The notes under the pieces are model-generated. The model was not told the DNA's origin, searched no databases, and was given only the letters and a program-made list of their open reading frames with translations. DNA of 64,000 nt from Paralichthys olivaceus (taxonomy: Eukaryota; Chordata; Actinopteri; Pleuronectiformes; Paralichthyidae), in the NCBI RefSeq assembly GCF_024713975.1, contig NC_091098.1, forward strand, positions 23,071,316 to 23,135,315, in the 5' to 3' direction. Positions within the stretch are counted from its first letter, which is position 1, and every line of letters begins with the position of its first letter. Position numbers and translations under genes: made by a program. Positions 1-14,100 of the stretch are shown here, one piece after another.

Positions 1-3000
1 CACCTCGAGAGTGAATCACAGATCATTTCACTACACAGATGTTTATAAGCGCAGAGTATATCTGTAATACTTCTAAAAGATGCATGTCTTTGTCTGTACT
101 TGTTTGCAAACTAATTATTTGTAGATTATAAGGATGTAATTAATGATTCATTCCATTGATACTGAGTAAGTAAAGTGGATTTTTCTAGCACCGACAGATC
201 AGTCATCACAATCTGCTCCACAATAAAAGACACAGTGAAGACGTATAACAATAATTTAAATGAAATAGAGATAGAAATTGATTCAACAAACACAATTAAA
301 GGGCAACTTATACCTGATAAACCTTTTATAATTAAAATAATTAATTATTTTTCTGTTCAACTAATGGATGAACCAGGCGATTGTTTCAGTCGGAGTTTGG
401 GAACATAAGGATTAGATATTGCTATCAGATGTTGCAGATCTAAAGACATGGTGGGACACTTGTTTTCCCATTGATTGATATGGTGGACGTACGCTCAGAT
501 CTTAGACTGATCTCTAAGAAACAGTTTAGTTGTCACCTTGTTCTCGGGCCTGGAGACTCTCTGCCTGCAAACTGTCTGATCTTGTCCAGTGAGGAGAGGT
601 GCATCGACTCTGCATGCCGACCCCTGACCTCTCCTGTTAATGTTTAACCCCTCCTGCACCGCAGCACATCGAGGAGAGCAACAACATCCAAATGTCACAT
701 TTCTCTTATTTTGGTGAGAAAAGCTCTTCAGAGTCCTTCTCTCGCACCGCAGGAGGACGACTCTCTTAGTGAGGACCCAAAGACAACGTTCAGGTGTATT
801 ACTTCTCTTATCACAAGTCGGCCCCGGCTGAGTCGACGTGGTCGCCTCCTGATGTCAGATAAGAGAATTGGCCGCCTTTCAGTTTGCCCATTACCTGGTT
901 ACACGGTTACTTGGTAGCAACAGAGAGCTCAAGCAAACGGAGGCCATGTGATGAAACCTGCTGGAAAACAGTGAGGGAGCTGATACGAAACATCAGCGTG
1001 AGCATGTGAGCTCATGTGAACTTGTGATTGTAGTATTTACTTTACCCACGTTCGGTTTAGAAGAAACTTCCTACCACCACTTCCCTCACATCCTTCACGC
1101 ACAGCACAATAGGCAGACCTCGTCGTCGGGTCACGAAGTTGACGCACTGTCTTTTTGCGGAAGACTGAGAGGAAACGCATGAGAAACCCTTTACGTCTCT
1201 GTGCAGCCTTGACACTGGCGTCATGATAAGGAGACTTTCAAGGCAAAGTAACAGTTAGTGCCAGCGGGTAATGTTCAAGGTTGACATGTGGTTCTTAAAA
1301 ATAGAGTCAGTAGATTCAAGGTTCCTCCACAATTAGATTAACAAGGAGGAAACAACAGCTGAGAGGTGGCAGGAAAAATAGTTGTTTAATTTTCTAATCA
1401 CATGCAGTGTTAATTAGAAACAGGGTGAACGGTTTCATCATCTCCAGGTCGTCTTTCATTAATTAAGTCATTTAAATTTGAAAAGCACCAAAACATGATA
1501 TGCATTATCTCACTTTGCACAGAAGGTCGAGAGAAAGTTAAGTATTAAGTAAAATAAACAGAAATGGACTGAACATTTCAAATGTTCTCGTGTTGTCTGT
1601 CCACACACAACGAAAAAAAAAGCAGTTTCAAGTAAATTTAAGGCTTTTCTCAGGATTCCTAATCCTTTATTATTGATTGCGTCACTTGTACCCGTCCTTA
1701 TCTCTTCATTACAAACTTGAAGTGAGTGAGAAAGTCACAAGTTTATTTTGTCGTTGTGGACGGTCCGGTGGAGAGTGAGGGAGCGTCAACGAGCCGCAAA
1801 TGAAGAGAGACGTTACTTGTGTACCCACAGTTTGGACTTTTTCCAAACCGGATCATTTTGCTGAGCTTAATCTAATTTGAACAGACATCCATCGGATCCA
1901 CCTCCCCGAGAAATTCAAGCAGAAAATAATTAGAGGAGGTTTTGCGAGACACAGTGGACGTCGTTCTACATCAGCTAACATTACACTGCCTGTTTCCAAT
2001 CAGAAAAATGAACCTCAGTTGCCGGAGGTGGTGTTTTTTAAACTCACAGCTGATCGAATCTCTGCCTCTGGAGTTCCAGATGACTTGTTATCTCAGTATT
2101 TGTTCCAGACATCAACATGAACATCACTGTTATCAAACTACTGTGAGTGAGGTAGCTGTATAATCATGCTAATTTCCATATGTTGTCCAAAGCCAGTTCT
2201 TCGGAGGCAAACCTGAAACAGAAGTACATATATATTTGTGTGCAATACAATGCATACCATTCAAAGTAACTGTACAACAAACCCATGATTATCTCCACCC
2301 TATGCTCTCAGGTTTGTGTTGTTGCCTCTCCGGTGACTCTGCAGTCTGTTACATATTGCTCGTGTTTGGATTCTCAAAGAGGTTCGGAGGCAACAACGAG
2401 AGGTTCTCTGTCAACACACGATCATAAAGAAGTCGTGACGTAAATTCATTAAAGCTGCTCCCACTCCTCAAACTCCACTTTTGAAGAAAAACAGGTCAAA
2501 CATTGCCCGTGACCGAGTGGAGGAGAATGACGCTGAGAACACGAACAGATAAAGTGTCATTTCATTTCTTCCCGGTTTGAATGGAGAGTCAGTAACACCC
2601 TATCATCCCAGGTCGGCTACAGTTTCCAGAAGCGTTTTTATCCTGCAGCTATCCACCTTTATTTTCTGTAACCTTAATAAATGCAATATTTGTGTAGCCG
2701 TACACCAGGGTTAAATGTACAGTGTGTGTTTGTGTGTTTGAAACCTAAATAACAACTGACAGGTTCAGTCACCCTGAAATCTCTGTACGATTCATTTAGC
2801 CCGTCTTGTCACCTTTCATACCTGGTCCTGTTAACATACTCAAAGTCGTGATTAATAAGGCTGCATGACACAGGTTGTACTGTATCCATGTGTGTGTGTT
2901 GTTTTGCATTGTGTACACTATGGCATTTTAAAGTCGGCATGTGGGGACTATTCTGGACTAACTAGTTCATGTTGCTACGAAACTGGATGTTGTGCGGTGA

Positions 3001-3858
3001 AGCTACCATCTCCACCCTGGAACCGCTCTGAAAACTTCACACACAGAAAGATTTCTAATTGAAAAACACATGATTAATGTTCAAAGGTGCAGGAAAACAA
3101 GCCGCTAATCTCTCTGTGGTTTCTCGGTGCATTAGTAAAGCACTTAAAACCCTTGCTACAGCCCCCCTGCAGACCTCAGTTATCAGTTAGATAAGCAAAG
3201 CAAACTCCAAGTCGTCCTAATCAAAGTCATTCATTGCAGTTTGATAATGTTCTTTGCGAAAACTCTGCTTGGGAATGAGGCTTGAAGTGAATACTTCTGG
3301 TGAAGTTGTTCGTGCTGCTGTTCTCGTGTGGGGTTGGAAAAGGAAACAGGTATGCACAGGTACCTCGCTGTGTCACATATCTTCATTTTATTGCTTTGCT
3401 CATTAAACTTGGCGTCATGGGAGTATTTGTCTTCATGTGAAACTCGCTCGTGTGTTAAAGGTAAAGTTCAAGTTTCTGTGTTTGAAAGTAAGTTTAACAT
3501 TAAGTTCTGTGCACGAAGCTCATTTAAAAACATTTCCAGCTGTTGCAGAAAACAATGAGGAAAATAATCCAGAAAAACAAAAGTGTCAGAGAGGAAACCA
3601 AACACAGAGATATCACTATGCAATTACTGTTTTTACCAATCTGGTAAAAGAGCTAATAATTAACATAGAAAAAAAAAATCCCTATCAACAGTGAACTCTT
3701 CACATGCACCAGATATGAGAGGTGCAGTGGAGTGGAGGCATTAGAGAGAAAGAAAGTGGAGACTGCACTGAGAGGGAAAGGGTGCAGTTCTCATCCTGTG
3801 TCCGCTTCCTTCCTCTCATCTCTAAAAAGAGGCCTGTGTCTGCAGAGTGTGCCCTATG

Positions 3859-3924
3859 CACACACACACACACATGCATACACACACACACACACACACA
3901 TGCATACACACACACACACACACA
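3859..3924. repeat. CA microsatellite with TGCATA interruptions
   Basis: Compound (CA)n run broken twice by tgcata. It produces spurious HTHT and CVCV reading frames on the two strands. Confidence 0.95.
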
Positions 3925-4214
3925 AGGCTGCAGGAATAGCAGTGAGATAGGCGCTAGTTGGTTTAGTGCAAAGCTTCACATGCTGGTGGCTTAGTCAGAT
4001 GCACCGCTCAGCACTTTTGGCGAAAGGCACTTTTGAGATTTGACTCCACGTGTTACATATTCCTCTGTTATCGCTTCAGAACAGGCAGCGTGGCGCTCCT
4101 CGGACTCAAAATTCAATTTACCCGTGAGGCTGAATTTGAGGACTGATGTGAAATTAACAGGTTTACCCAGAGGTTGAGGAATGTCAAGTTTAACTCCCAC
4201 TGCAAGATGTAGTC

Positions 4215-4252
4215 CTGCTTCTTAACCCCGGTTAACCCTGGTTAAGAAGCAG
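4215..4252. other. Perfect 13-bp inverted repeat (hairpin)
   Basis: ctgcttcttaacc (4215-4227) and its exact reverse complement ggttaagaagcag (4240-4252) flank a 12-base spacer ccggttaaccct. It is either a remnant of a mobile element end or a palindromic binding site. No gene is close. Confidence 0.85.
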
Positions 4253-4689
4253 TGAGGAGGAGCTGCAAGAAAGAAAATGATTCTTATTATGATTTTCAGT
4301 TTCGATGCAGTTCCAGTACCTGCAGTTCAATATCTGCCACTACCAGTTCTGATACTGATACTTTCTGAACATCATCATCGTTGTTGTAGGTATTATGAAG
4401 AAGATCACATGAACACTTCCTAGAGAAAAAGCTTTACTATTGGATTAATACAGGATTTACTTGATCCACAGCATTTAGTAATGAGCTTTAAAGTGTTTTA
4501 TTACACATTTATAGTTGTATTTATTACTAAAGGATCAAACAGTGGAATCTGGATGCGTACGTCAGTGTGACATCTGCTCAGTTACGTCAGTGTCGGCACA
4601 GGATACCGGATATCGGTCAATCGATTATCAATACCGCTTCTCCTCTTTAGGCAGATCATGTTTAGACTGAAGCCGGAGTACCCCACAGA

Positions 4690-4805
4690 TACCTACAGCC
4701 ACAGAGACAACATTGAAACTACACAGAAAGACAACGACTGAACTGGGATTCGATCCTGGAACCTTCTTGGTGGATTCAGAATAACCACCCGACCACTGGT
4801 GTAGT
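4690..4805. repeat. Degenerate dispersed repeat with gggattcgatcctgg core
   Basis: The order ctacacagaaag, gggattcgatcctgg, aaccttcttg, accacccgaccactgg follows a common vertebrate/fish repeat whose best-preserved copies read cacacagaaagg, ggattcgaaccc, gaccttcttgc, aaccactg. It resembles a tRNA B box in its core but has no tRNA fold. Confidence 0.5.
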
Positions 4806-5137
4806 TTTTATTTGCTCTCAGTCAAATGCGTCTCATCTATACAGTTGCACTCACACGTTACGCCTTCATTATAACTCTGCATGTGACGTCATTAAATCAT
4901 CCATAGACGACCCATAATCCATCACAAACGCTGCTCAACTGAAGGCTGCAGTGATGGAGTCTAAGTGCATTCTGCTGGTGGCTCAAGTGTAAACATCACT
5001 CACCCTCTCACTCGATGTGATGTTGATGCTTCTGTGGCCATGTGCGACACCGGCGGTGTGTTTCAGCTGTATTTTCTAACTCGGTATTAATCGTACTCCA
5101 CGATGTGAGCTGCAGTGAGCTTGTGTTTTGTTTTCAG

Positions 5138-8100
5138 CAGGAGGAAGAGGACCCAGACAGAGGTCAGCCCTGTATGCGCTGTGGAGACCAGTGCCCCGGC
5201 TTCCGTGTCCATGGCTGGAGGTATGAACTGTAGGACTCATAAACACTGACGGTGTTGCCTGTTACCTTTGCAGGAAATGTTTTTCTTCCACTCTGTTTGG
5301 AACGGTCACAATCTCTTCTCCAGATTTCTGGATTTTGTGCAGCCATTGTTAAGATTCAGCTTCTTAAAAGCACCGTCCGATAACTAAATATTTCGGACTA
5401 GATTATACCTTCAATAAAACAAAACTCACTATTCTAAATATAGTCTGACCAATAGATTCTTCGGGGCTGATGCTGATACAGATATCAGGTAGTAAAAAAA
5501 AATTAAAGGTTGACAGTAATTCTCTAGATGTGGCCTCATGACAAGGAAATGTAATTGAGACAAACACAGATACTGTGAATGGCTCATATCGATCGGTCTC
5601 TTATTTTATTGCTGTTTTGTGCACAGGAATGCCGACTGTGTAAGAAACAATATTGGTGTGTTGACTCCCTCACAAAAACAGATGCTCTTGTTTAACTTTT
5701 CATTTTCTTTCACTGACAAACTACTTGTTCTACCGAAGACGTCACAGTGTGTAGTGTGTGGCTGTAAGCAGGAACTAAATCTGTATCTGATTTATTCATT
5801 AGATTTATTGATTTTAAATTTGTGCACGCTGGTTTCTTATTAATGCATATCAGCTTATGTGAGAACTGTTGTTCAGGAGTTAAACTGTGTTTCAGTGTGT
5901 ATTTGCACACAACTCTGAAGGGACAGCTACAGTGCCTGCGAAGGAAATCAGCTTAACTGTGATCTGTGTACACGATGAGTGCAGATATACATTAAAAGAC
6001 AACAAACATGACCCAGTCAGGGCAACGCATGACGCTTGATACAATCCGTCGTTGTGTCTCCGCGGCCATAAAGACTCCAGGGCTATATAGACTCACCAGT
6101 GCCATTAAGCTTACACATCTGCAGCAGCTGCATTTAGTTTGAGTTGGCATTATCTTCATGGGAAAACAGAAGAGCTACGGAGCAGCAGGATTACCAGTAG
6201 TCATCCTGCAACATGTGTCGTATAACCGAGCTCCAGCGATTTAAACCTAAGACCTGTTTCTATGTCAGTGTAGCATTTGCAGTTTATTGTACTAAAAACA
6301 AGGCCACATGGTGTATTAGCCCCCGAGGCGGCTTTTAAGGTGAAAAGCATTTTGTCGCTTGATATTCCAGATCAATCTGGACACGAAGGAACCTCTACTC
6401 AGTGTAAAGATGTTTGAACCTCTACTCAGTGTAAAGATGTTTGAACCTCTGCTCAGTGTAAAGATGTTTGAACCTCTACTCAGTGTAAAGATGTTTGAAC
6501 CTCTGCTCAGTGTAAAGATGTTTGAACCTCTACTCAGTGTAAAGATGTTTCGTAGGACGTCCATGTTGTGTTTTTGTAACTGAAGGATTCTTTGCAGCAA
6601 AAGGATTTATTGAATATTGTAAAACCATTTTAAATGTGGGGACGAGCCACTTAAAAAGTCAGTGTGTGTACTTCAGCAGTTGTTAACCTCTCCTGAGCAA
6701 CAGTTTATTTTCCTCTGTTAAGCGGTTTTCTCTCATGCTTTTATTTGAGCGCCCTCTTTTTTCTCTCTCTCTCCTCTTTATTCCTTATATCCAGCTGGTT
6801 GGGTCTCTTGGTTAGTTTAATCCTGTCAATCACACTAATAAGATTAGGCCTTACTGCTGAGATGCTAACCCTCTCGACCACTTCATACTTTCCCCTGTCT
6901 CCCTCCCCCTCCTCCCCTTCTCTGTTTTACTGTAGCTTTTGATTTCCAGATTGTATTTCACCAGGTTTAATATATAAAAGTAGAGTGGCGCTCACCAGAG
7001 CTTAAAATCACATGAAGAAAAAAAGAAAGTGGTCTGATAACCTAAATAATACATTTCTTTTTAAAACCTGATCCTAAACAGTGGACATAAAAACCAATAT
7101 AACATATATTTCACTATATGTATCTGCTGAAGAGAAATGAACTTAACACAGTTTTATACAGCAACATAAAATATGTCAAATGAAAAGGCTCCAGTTTAAA
7201 AACAATAAATGTACAGATTTAAGAAAATGTTAAAGAAAGTGCCTGGATCCGCCCCTTAATCTGCATCTGCACCAAAAACTGAAAGTGTTCACCTTTTTAT
7301 CTGGATCCACTTTAAAGTTTAATGGGCTCTTGCGCCACCCCTCTACAGAATTTCAAAGAAATTGGTTGTGTGGTTATTCCACAATCCTGTTCACTAACAA
7401 ACCTCCTTGGCGAAGGCGAACGTGAAGGTTTAAATTCCAGACGTTGTTTTGCCAAAGTCTTATGCAACAATTAACTGTAGAAAATGACTCCAGATCGCTT
7501 GTATGAGTGAAGGAAGGATGTTTGTATGATACAGAATGAAGAGAACACTCACCAGGTTTGACACACAGATAAAGAACAGATGAAGAAAGAAAGAAGTAAA
7601 GTTTATTCCTGGTATACAAATACTATAAGTTCACAGTTCTACGCAGACGCTGCACGGCCGAAGCCGACTGTAGGATTGGATTGAATAAAACAACAGACCC
7701 AGGAATGTGTAGTTCCTGTAACCAAAAGACTGTAATTGTATCTTTTAGCTCATTCAGTCCTGTTCCTTCTATTCAGGTCAAGACAAAAGAAGTTTGGATG
7801 TAATCTAAAACATGTGCGCTGCGCTCTACCTCACACGCCGCTGCAAGTGCGGCCCCTGAACACATCGATCTGTTTACAGTACGTTTAATCTGTGTAGCAT
7901 GAACACAATGCCGTGCTTTATCGAAGATCACAAACCACCGACAAGGAGAAACGTCTTGTTCCGACGTCTCGAGTCTTTAAGCCGCTCTGGCAGAACGAGG
8001 AACTTGAAAGTGATTAAATGATTGAGATGTATGGGGGTCAGTTGTTCAGACCCCAGAGTCTGCCGCTAATTGCATCTTCTTTAATAACCAATTTCGAGTC

Positions 8101-11100
8101 ACACCTTCCTCGATGGAGAAGATCAGCCGAGTGACCACAGGCTCAGCTGCTGATGCTCGCTGAGAGGGAAGTCATCCATCTTCATCCCGAGCTCTCACAG
8201 ACAGAGCTCTAACTGGGCGGGGAGGGCGGGGGGGGGGGGGGGGGGGGCAGATGGTGCTTCCGCTGCCCAGCAGTGAGTGAATTAAGTTACTTTTGACCCA
8301 CAGGTCCCCGCCACATTTAAAAAGTGTTCAAAGTCGCCTTCACTATTAGTCTGGATGGCCATGTGGCAATTACTCAGAGTCTAATTAGTGGCAGAGTTAT
8401 AGGACAAGGCCCATCTGTCTCTCAGAACCAGATCTGAGGAGGGTTCACCGAAGTCAGCTGCAGATATGGATTATCACACCAGCAGCAGCAGCATGCAGAG
8501 CACAGGATTATTTTATAGCTGCCACCCTGTGTGCCCTTCAGTATTTATCATATATAATGAGTCGTGATGTATTTGTAGGAAGTGGTCTGATCGTCATGAT
8601 TGGCTTTTTACATTATATATATTAATTTATAACTTACAACATCTTATTATTGTTGTGAACGTGAAGCAGTGAAGAGAGTGAAGGTGACTTTCAGGTGATT
8701 TGTTATGTCAGATATTCAGTTTACTGTCCTATAAAACAAAACAAAATTTGAAAATCTCTAAAGGAGCTGGTGCAAGATGAATTTTAGTTGACTGATGGAT
8801 CAATTGACTTATTTGCTGCAGCTCTATGTTGTGTCTGTTGCAGCAGTTGTTGACTCTGATGCTGGAGTTGTTGAGTTGTCGAAGAGAAATCGATCTAATA
8901 TGAACCACAACTGATTTTCCAGTTCAGGTTTCTGCGAGTCGAGCTTCACTGAACTTCCAGGTGAACAGCTCTTTGTGCAGCAGCGGTGGCTTCAGGCTTC
9001 TGTGGACTCAGTCTTTATCTGCGGCGCGGCTCAATTACTCCAGGTCACTTTTACAGATTCAGAAAGAAAACCACAACCAGCATCACCACAGGCCGAGAAA
9101 ACAGCCCATTCCAAACAGACATGTTTAACTGCTGCACCAGTTTGATGAATGGATCAACTGACTATTTGTAAAAGTTGTGTCTATCAAACACGAAGCAGCA
9201 TTGTTGACTCTTGACTTGTTGAATGGAAATGTTAGTAAAAGACAGAATCTAATCGCACTGGGTCTGACCAAAGTCAGATGAGCTGGAATGAATTCAGAGA
9301 CGCGTCGTGAGATTCCTTCTGTCTGCTCGATCCTGCACCAGAGACACTTTTGCTGTCATGCGTGTCCATCCTATTCACGTACGGTGACAAATACAGAACC
9401 ACACAGCGTTGCTCACAGGCTCAAAATCTGCTCCACTTTTAAAATAACTGCGTCAAAGCAACAATCGTCCATCTGTTGTGAATCAGTCAGGGGAGAGAAG
9501 ACACTGTGAGTTCACTCCTCATGACTGTTACACTCAGAGTCTGATGTTTCCTGTCTTTGAAAAGCAATGGAAGTAAATTCTCGGGCTAAACTAAAATGTA
9601 ATTGTGTTTGTATGAAAGTGTAAGAATTACATGCGTGTATCATGAGAGCCGCTGTTTGCAATTTGTGTGGTCGTGTTCGGCACCGTGACGTCTTTTGTTT
9701 GAGCCCACTATCAGCTCGGAGGAGGGTGGGAGTCGGTGGGTGGAGGGGACATTGAAAAGAGCCGTGCAGAGAGAGAGAGAGAGAAATTAGCACATGGAGA
9801 AGGAGCTGCTGTAGAATATCCTGCCCTCAGTGACGGAGGCTGACAGGCAGAGAGCAGCAGGAGGAGACGTCTGTCACATGCAAACCTTTGTAGCTGCAGC
9901 AGAGTCTGGATGGGACGGCACCTGCAGAACAACCTGGGCTAATTTGTCATGATTACAGCAGGTAATGGAAAAAACATTTTACTGTCTAACAGGATTAAAG
10001 CGACTAGAAACTCAAACAGTCATTATGTCTGGAGATGTGAGTAATCCACAGTTTTTTTTTTTTCTTGTGTGGTTCTTTTGTGTGTCACAGCCTGACTTCA
10101 TGTTGTTTTGTACACACAACTGTTCACCTGACATCACGCTCAGGTTGTGCTGTTACTCACAGGCCGATTTATTAGTGGCCACACTCGGGTCAGTCGGTGT
10201 GGGATCCAGGGGAGGGGCGAGCCAGCCTTAATCTCTGTGTTGGACAAAATTAAAATGATTTTCAATCCCCTCAGCCAAAGCTAATTAAAGCTGTTGGAGT
10301 TCAAATGAGTTTATTTCAGATCTGCACAGTCAATATTTACCTTCTCCGTACTTTTCTCCATCAGCAGTTCAACCATTGGCAAACAACATCCTCCCATTTA
10401 TGTCTTCCATCATCCTGCTCCTTCATATGGACTTAAATCTGTCTCGTTATAATTATTTAATGCCTCGGTTTTATTTAATAGAAGTGCAAAATTAGTGGAT
10501 TTATAGATTAGTCAGTGGACAGAGACTTGTTCTGATCATATCAGCAAAAAAGTCAAATGTTCTCTGATGCAGCAGCTTCTCAATTTTCTATGTTTTTCTC
10601 ATGTGACTGTAAAGTGAATATCTGAAGGTTTTAGACTTTTTATTTTTTAAAAAACAAAAAAACAAGCCATAATTCTAAATATTTTTCCCTATTTATTTTA
10701 GACCAAATAATTAATCAAGTAAATTAATCTGCAGATTAAAATCTATAGCCAACAAACAGGAGATGCACCATCGACAACGCTCGTAGCAGCAGATGCAGCA
10801 GCAGTCTCACTCTCACTAACAGTGTTTTGGTCCAGCAAAAGATTTAGTGGCAGATTGTGGATCTCTGTCCAAAGCAGCATCTGCTGTGTCTCCTTGTTAA
10901 TAACAGATAATGCTGGTTATATATTCAGTGTTGTACAGTTTCTTTGTATTTGTTTTCTGGGTGCTTTTGTCTGCACAGTTTGAATATACACAGTTAATTA
11001 ATTGCATTTGTTTGTACACTTTTATTTTCGACACTGTCACTCAAATGGACGGATGTTCCCCTGCAGTGACGTTTGGGGAACTACAGGAATTAATTTATTA

Positions 11101-14100
11101 TTTAACTAAATCATTTAATCTCTAATTTTGACTGCAGTTTGGTGACAATGCAATTCGCCATTTACTAAATTATAAAACTTAATCAGCAGCTACCATCAAA
11201 ACATCGAGCCACAATCATATCGACTTCAATATGATACTAGTGTTAAAAAACACCATTACTTTTGATACCACAATAACAAGTCTACATTTTTAATACTTTT
11301 AAAACTTCTACATTTGTTTTATACTTTTTTTTTTAAACATAATTATTTATTTACATGATATAAGAGTAAAAAGCCACGTGTTGAGGATCAGCTGATTTTC
11401 CTCCATGTTGTTTATTTAACGCAGCCTTGGGTCGAAAATCTGATCGTAGATCTGCTTCACTACTTTTCAATTCTATCGAAAGGGAAAGTTAACAGAGATT
11501 GTATTAAAGTTTAGTCTAATCAGGACAAACAAAGGTGTTTTCCCTCATTTTGAAACGTTACTAAATGATATTGCTCTTGGCTCATCTGTACCAAATGTTC
11601 ACATCCTGGGGGGACAAAGCCTGGTTGTATTACATCAGAGGCTTGTGATTCAGATAATTGAACAGGACAGGGCTCAGCACAGCAGGGCTTGGTAAATTGC
11701 AGTGTTGAAATACCCTTCAGAAATGTTCTGCTGTTAAGTTTAGTGAAGTCACGAATGAAACAGCCACGTGCTGAGGAGACAGAAGATGGAAAAAAAAACC
11801 TCTCCTGGATGTTGAAAATACACAGTACACTGCTGTGGAGACGCTGCTTCCTCATTTCTGTGTCTCTTGTATATGTAGTGAGTCCCTCTAGTTTATATTT
11901 AGGCAGCAGGCGTGTATTTAAATGTGTGTCGTGCACAAACCAGGTTTAATGTCAAGATTGAGATGTGACTTCAGACTCTCCTGCTTTTCATCCAGGTTGT
12001 CCCTGTGTCTTCTCTCGGTTACTGTATGTGAGGGATGGCGACCGCTCGTGACTAAACCTTTGCTGTAAACGCTTTCATCTTGCCGGGGAGGCCGGTGGTG
12101 TGTGTGTGGGGGAGTGGGTTACTGGTGGGGTGAGACGTGGTGCATCTGCCATCTGCCCCCCCCCCCATGCCAGGTCTCCGGCTGTGTCATCCTACCCATT
12201 TACGTAGGAATGTGCGTGGCGTCCCCCTCCCCTTCTTTTGTTAACGCACGCTCACAGAAATACAGCTGGGACCAGATCTGTGCCAACACGACTTAGCCTA
12301 AGCTGAGTGTTTACTATTATTTATATTTGCCTTGGCGATCATGGCCTTATAAGGTGCCAGGACAGGACAGCGTTCATGTGCTGTGTTATAAACATGTATT
12401 GTGTTTGGGCCTGAGAAAAGATCCTGGGATCACACAGTATTAGTTTGTGTCTCTGTTTTGTCAACTCACCGACAATTAACTTATGTTTGGTAAAGAGGGA
12501 TGAGACAGAGACGTTGTTACCGACAGGAGACGATTGATCAGTCGAGCTTTCACAAACTTCACCAGTTGTGTGTGTGTGTTGTCTTTTTCGGCTGTGGGGG
12601 ATGGGTGCAGGAATAAAGCAGCTTTGTGCCTTGTGAACTTGAGCCACAAGTTCCAGCTGGCAGGCTGTTATGCAACCGCAACAGAGATGTACACATGCAA
12701 TACATGCTGCTGCATATGGCCACTGTGTCGCATCCATTCAAGTATACGAGACGCCTTCAGCCCGAGGTGCTTAATTCTGACTCCACCGGTCCCACACACA
12801 CAAAGACACACCCACCGCCAGATTGAATGTGGCGAGGATAACGAGGGAAAGATGGGTTGTATTACGAGGCGGAGGGAGATTATTGCTCCCATCTTCACCT
12901 CCCTCTCTTAACTGCCACGGGATTGACAGCCTGGCTTATACCCGTGACCTCGTTTCCTCCTCGTTCAGTAGAGATAAATGGTTCTGGAGAGATGATGGCG
13001 AGAGGAGGGCATGAAGTTTTGTTCTCTTTGTGACAACTGTTGTATCAGTAATTTCTGGCAGCGGGGAGTCTGGTTGAGTCAACCTGAAGAATGTGTGTGG
13101 GCTGGTTTGTGACATGTTGTCTCGAAGTCTGTTCATGAAACAAGCTGTGGGAGTGGCCGCATGAATATTGTGTTTTTATATATATGCAGATAACTCAAGT
13201 GTTTAGGTTTGTTTTAGGAGCTCGCTTCACTGCTTCACCAGAATGACACGTGTAGAGCACATGCCTCCACCAAGGCCAAACACCCCCATCAAGATCCATG
13301 AACAACTCACAAATCTAGAGAAAGTGAAAAAGAATCTGCACCCTAATCTGGATCCACAACTAAATTTAATGAGCTCTTCCTTGGGTCATGTTCAGCCTCT
13401 CCACAAAATTCCGTTCACTAGTTTTTGCTTAATCCTGCAACAAACAAACAAACACAGAGGAAACATAACCTCCTTGGTGGTGGTGATAAAAATATTTGAT
13501 ATATTTTCTTTTTTTTTCCTGATTTCTCAGCTCTCAGAAAATAGCAGATGACATAACTTGAAAGTCTTGAATCAGATTCAGAGTCTAACACTGTGTCTCA
13601 CACCTGAAGTACCTGAAGCACCAGGAGAACCCGCCTGTCATCCTGTATTTATTGAAAGATTTGACATTTGATCAGTTTTTGGCTTGTGTTGTAAATCTAT
13701 AGAAAAAAAAAAAAAAAGTCCCCGGGGCTGAAGTGTAACACTGTCCCTGTCTCCACAGGAAAATCTGCGTGCACTGCAAGTGTGTGCGAGAGGAGCACGC
13801 TGTGCGCTCTGTCCCGGGCCAGCTGGAGAAGATGATGACAAAGCTGGTATCAGACTTCCAGAGACACTCCATCTCCGACGACGACTCGGGCTGTGCCTCC
13901 GAGGAGTACGCATGGGTCCCGCCGGGGCTCAAGCCAGAACAGGTAACAGCCAGGGTGCAGAGAGGAGAGCATGAACGAAGGAGAGGGATCCTCACAGGTA
14001 GTTGAGGGTTAAGAACAGAGGAGGTCGCAGCTTGTTAAGCTCTATGAGACAAATAGTGAATATGGGTTATACAATTAACACTTGATTGATGATTGATTGC

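Larger units (their letters stand above)
1..5137. other. Non-coding stretch before the first recognised prickle3 exon
   Basis: No recognisable exon. It contains a CA microsatellite, a hairpin and one degenerate dispersed repeat. The prickle3 start exon should lie here or beyond the left edge of the window; none of the ATGs examined gives the expected basic, short N-terminus with a phase-matching donor. Confidence 0.6.
5221..13758 (+). other. prickle3: Large prickle3 intron (8.5 kb)
   Basis: Contains a minisatellite, a CT-rich tract (6750-6930), a poly-G run and two dispersed repeat copies (7239-7421 and 13252-13490). No further exon with support is seen. Confidence 0.7.

Noticed and set aside
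961-980. Possible prickle3 start (ATG ... ca|gtgagg near 951-972)
   Set aside because: The donor phase does not match the first recognised exon at 5138.
3700-3994. ORFs with HTHT or CVCV runs
   Set aside because: Created by the CA microsatellite.
4740-4790. tRNA-like B box (gattcgatcc)
   Set aside because: No cloverleaf or A box at the right distance; fits a degenerate dispersed repeat better.
6316-6600. Repetitive ORFs on both strands
   Set aside because: Created by the 27-bp minisatellite; intronic.
11520-11936. 138-codon minus-strand ORF in a prickle3 intron
   Set aside because: No recognisable domain, no splice context, composition like the surrounding intron.
12339-12737. 132-codon minus-strand ORF, overlapped by a plus-strand 125-codon ORF
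   Set aside because: Overlapping ORFs on both strands with no family similarity; chance in GC-richer intron sequence.
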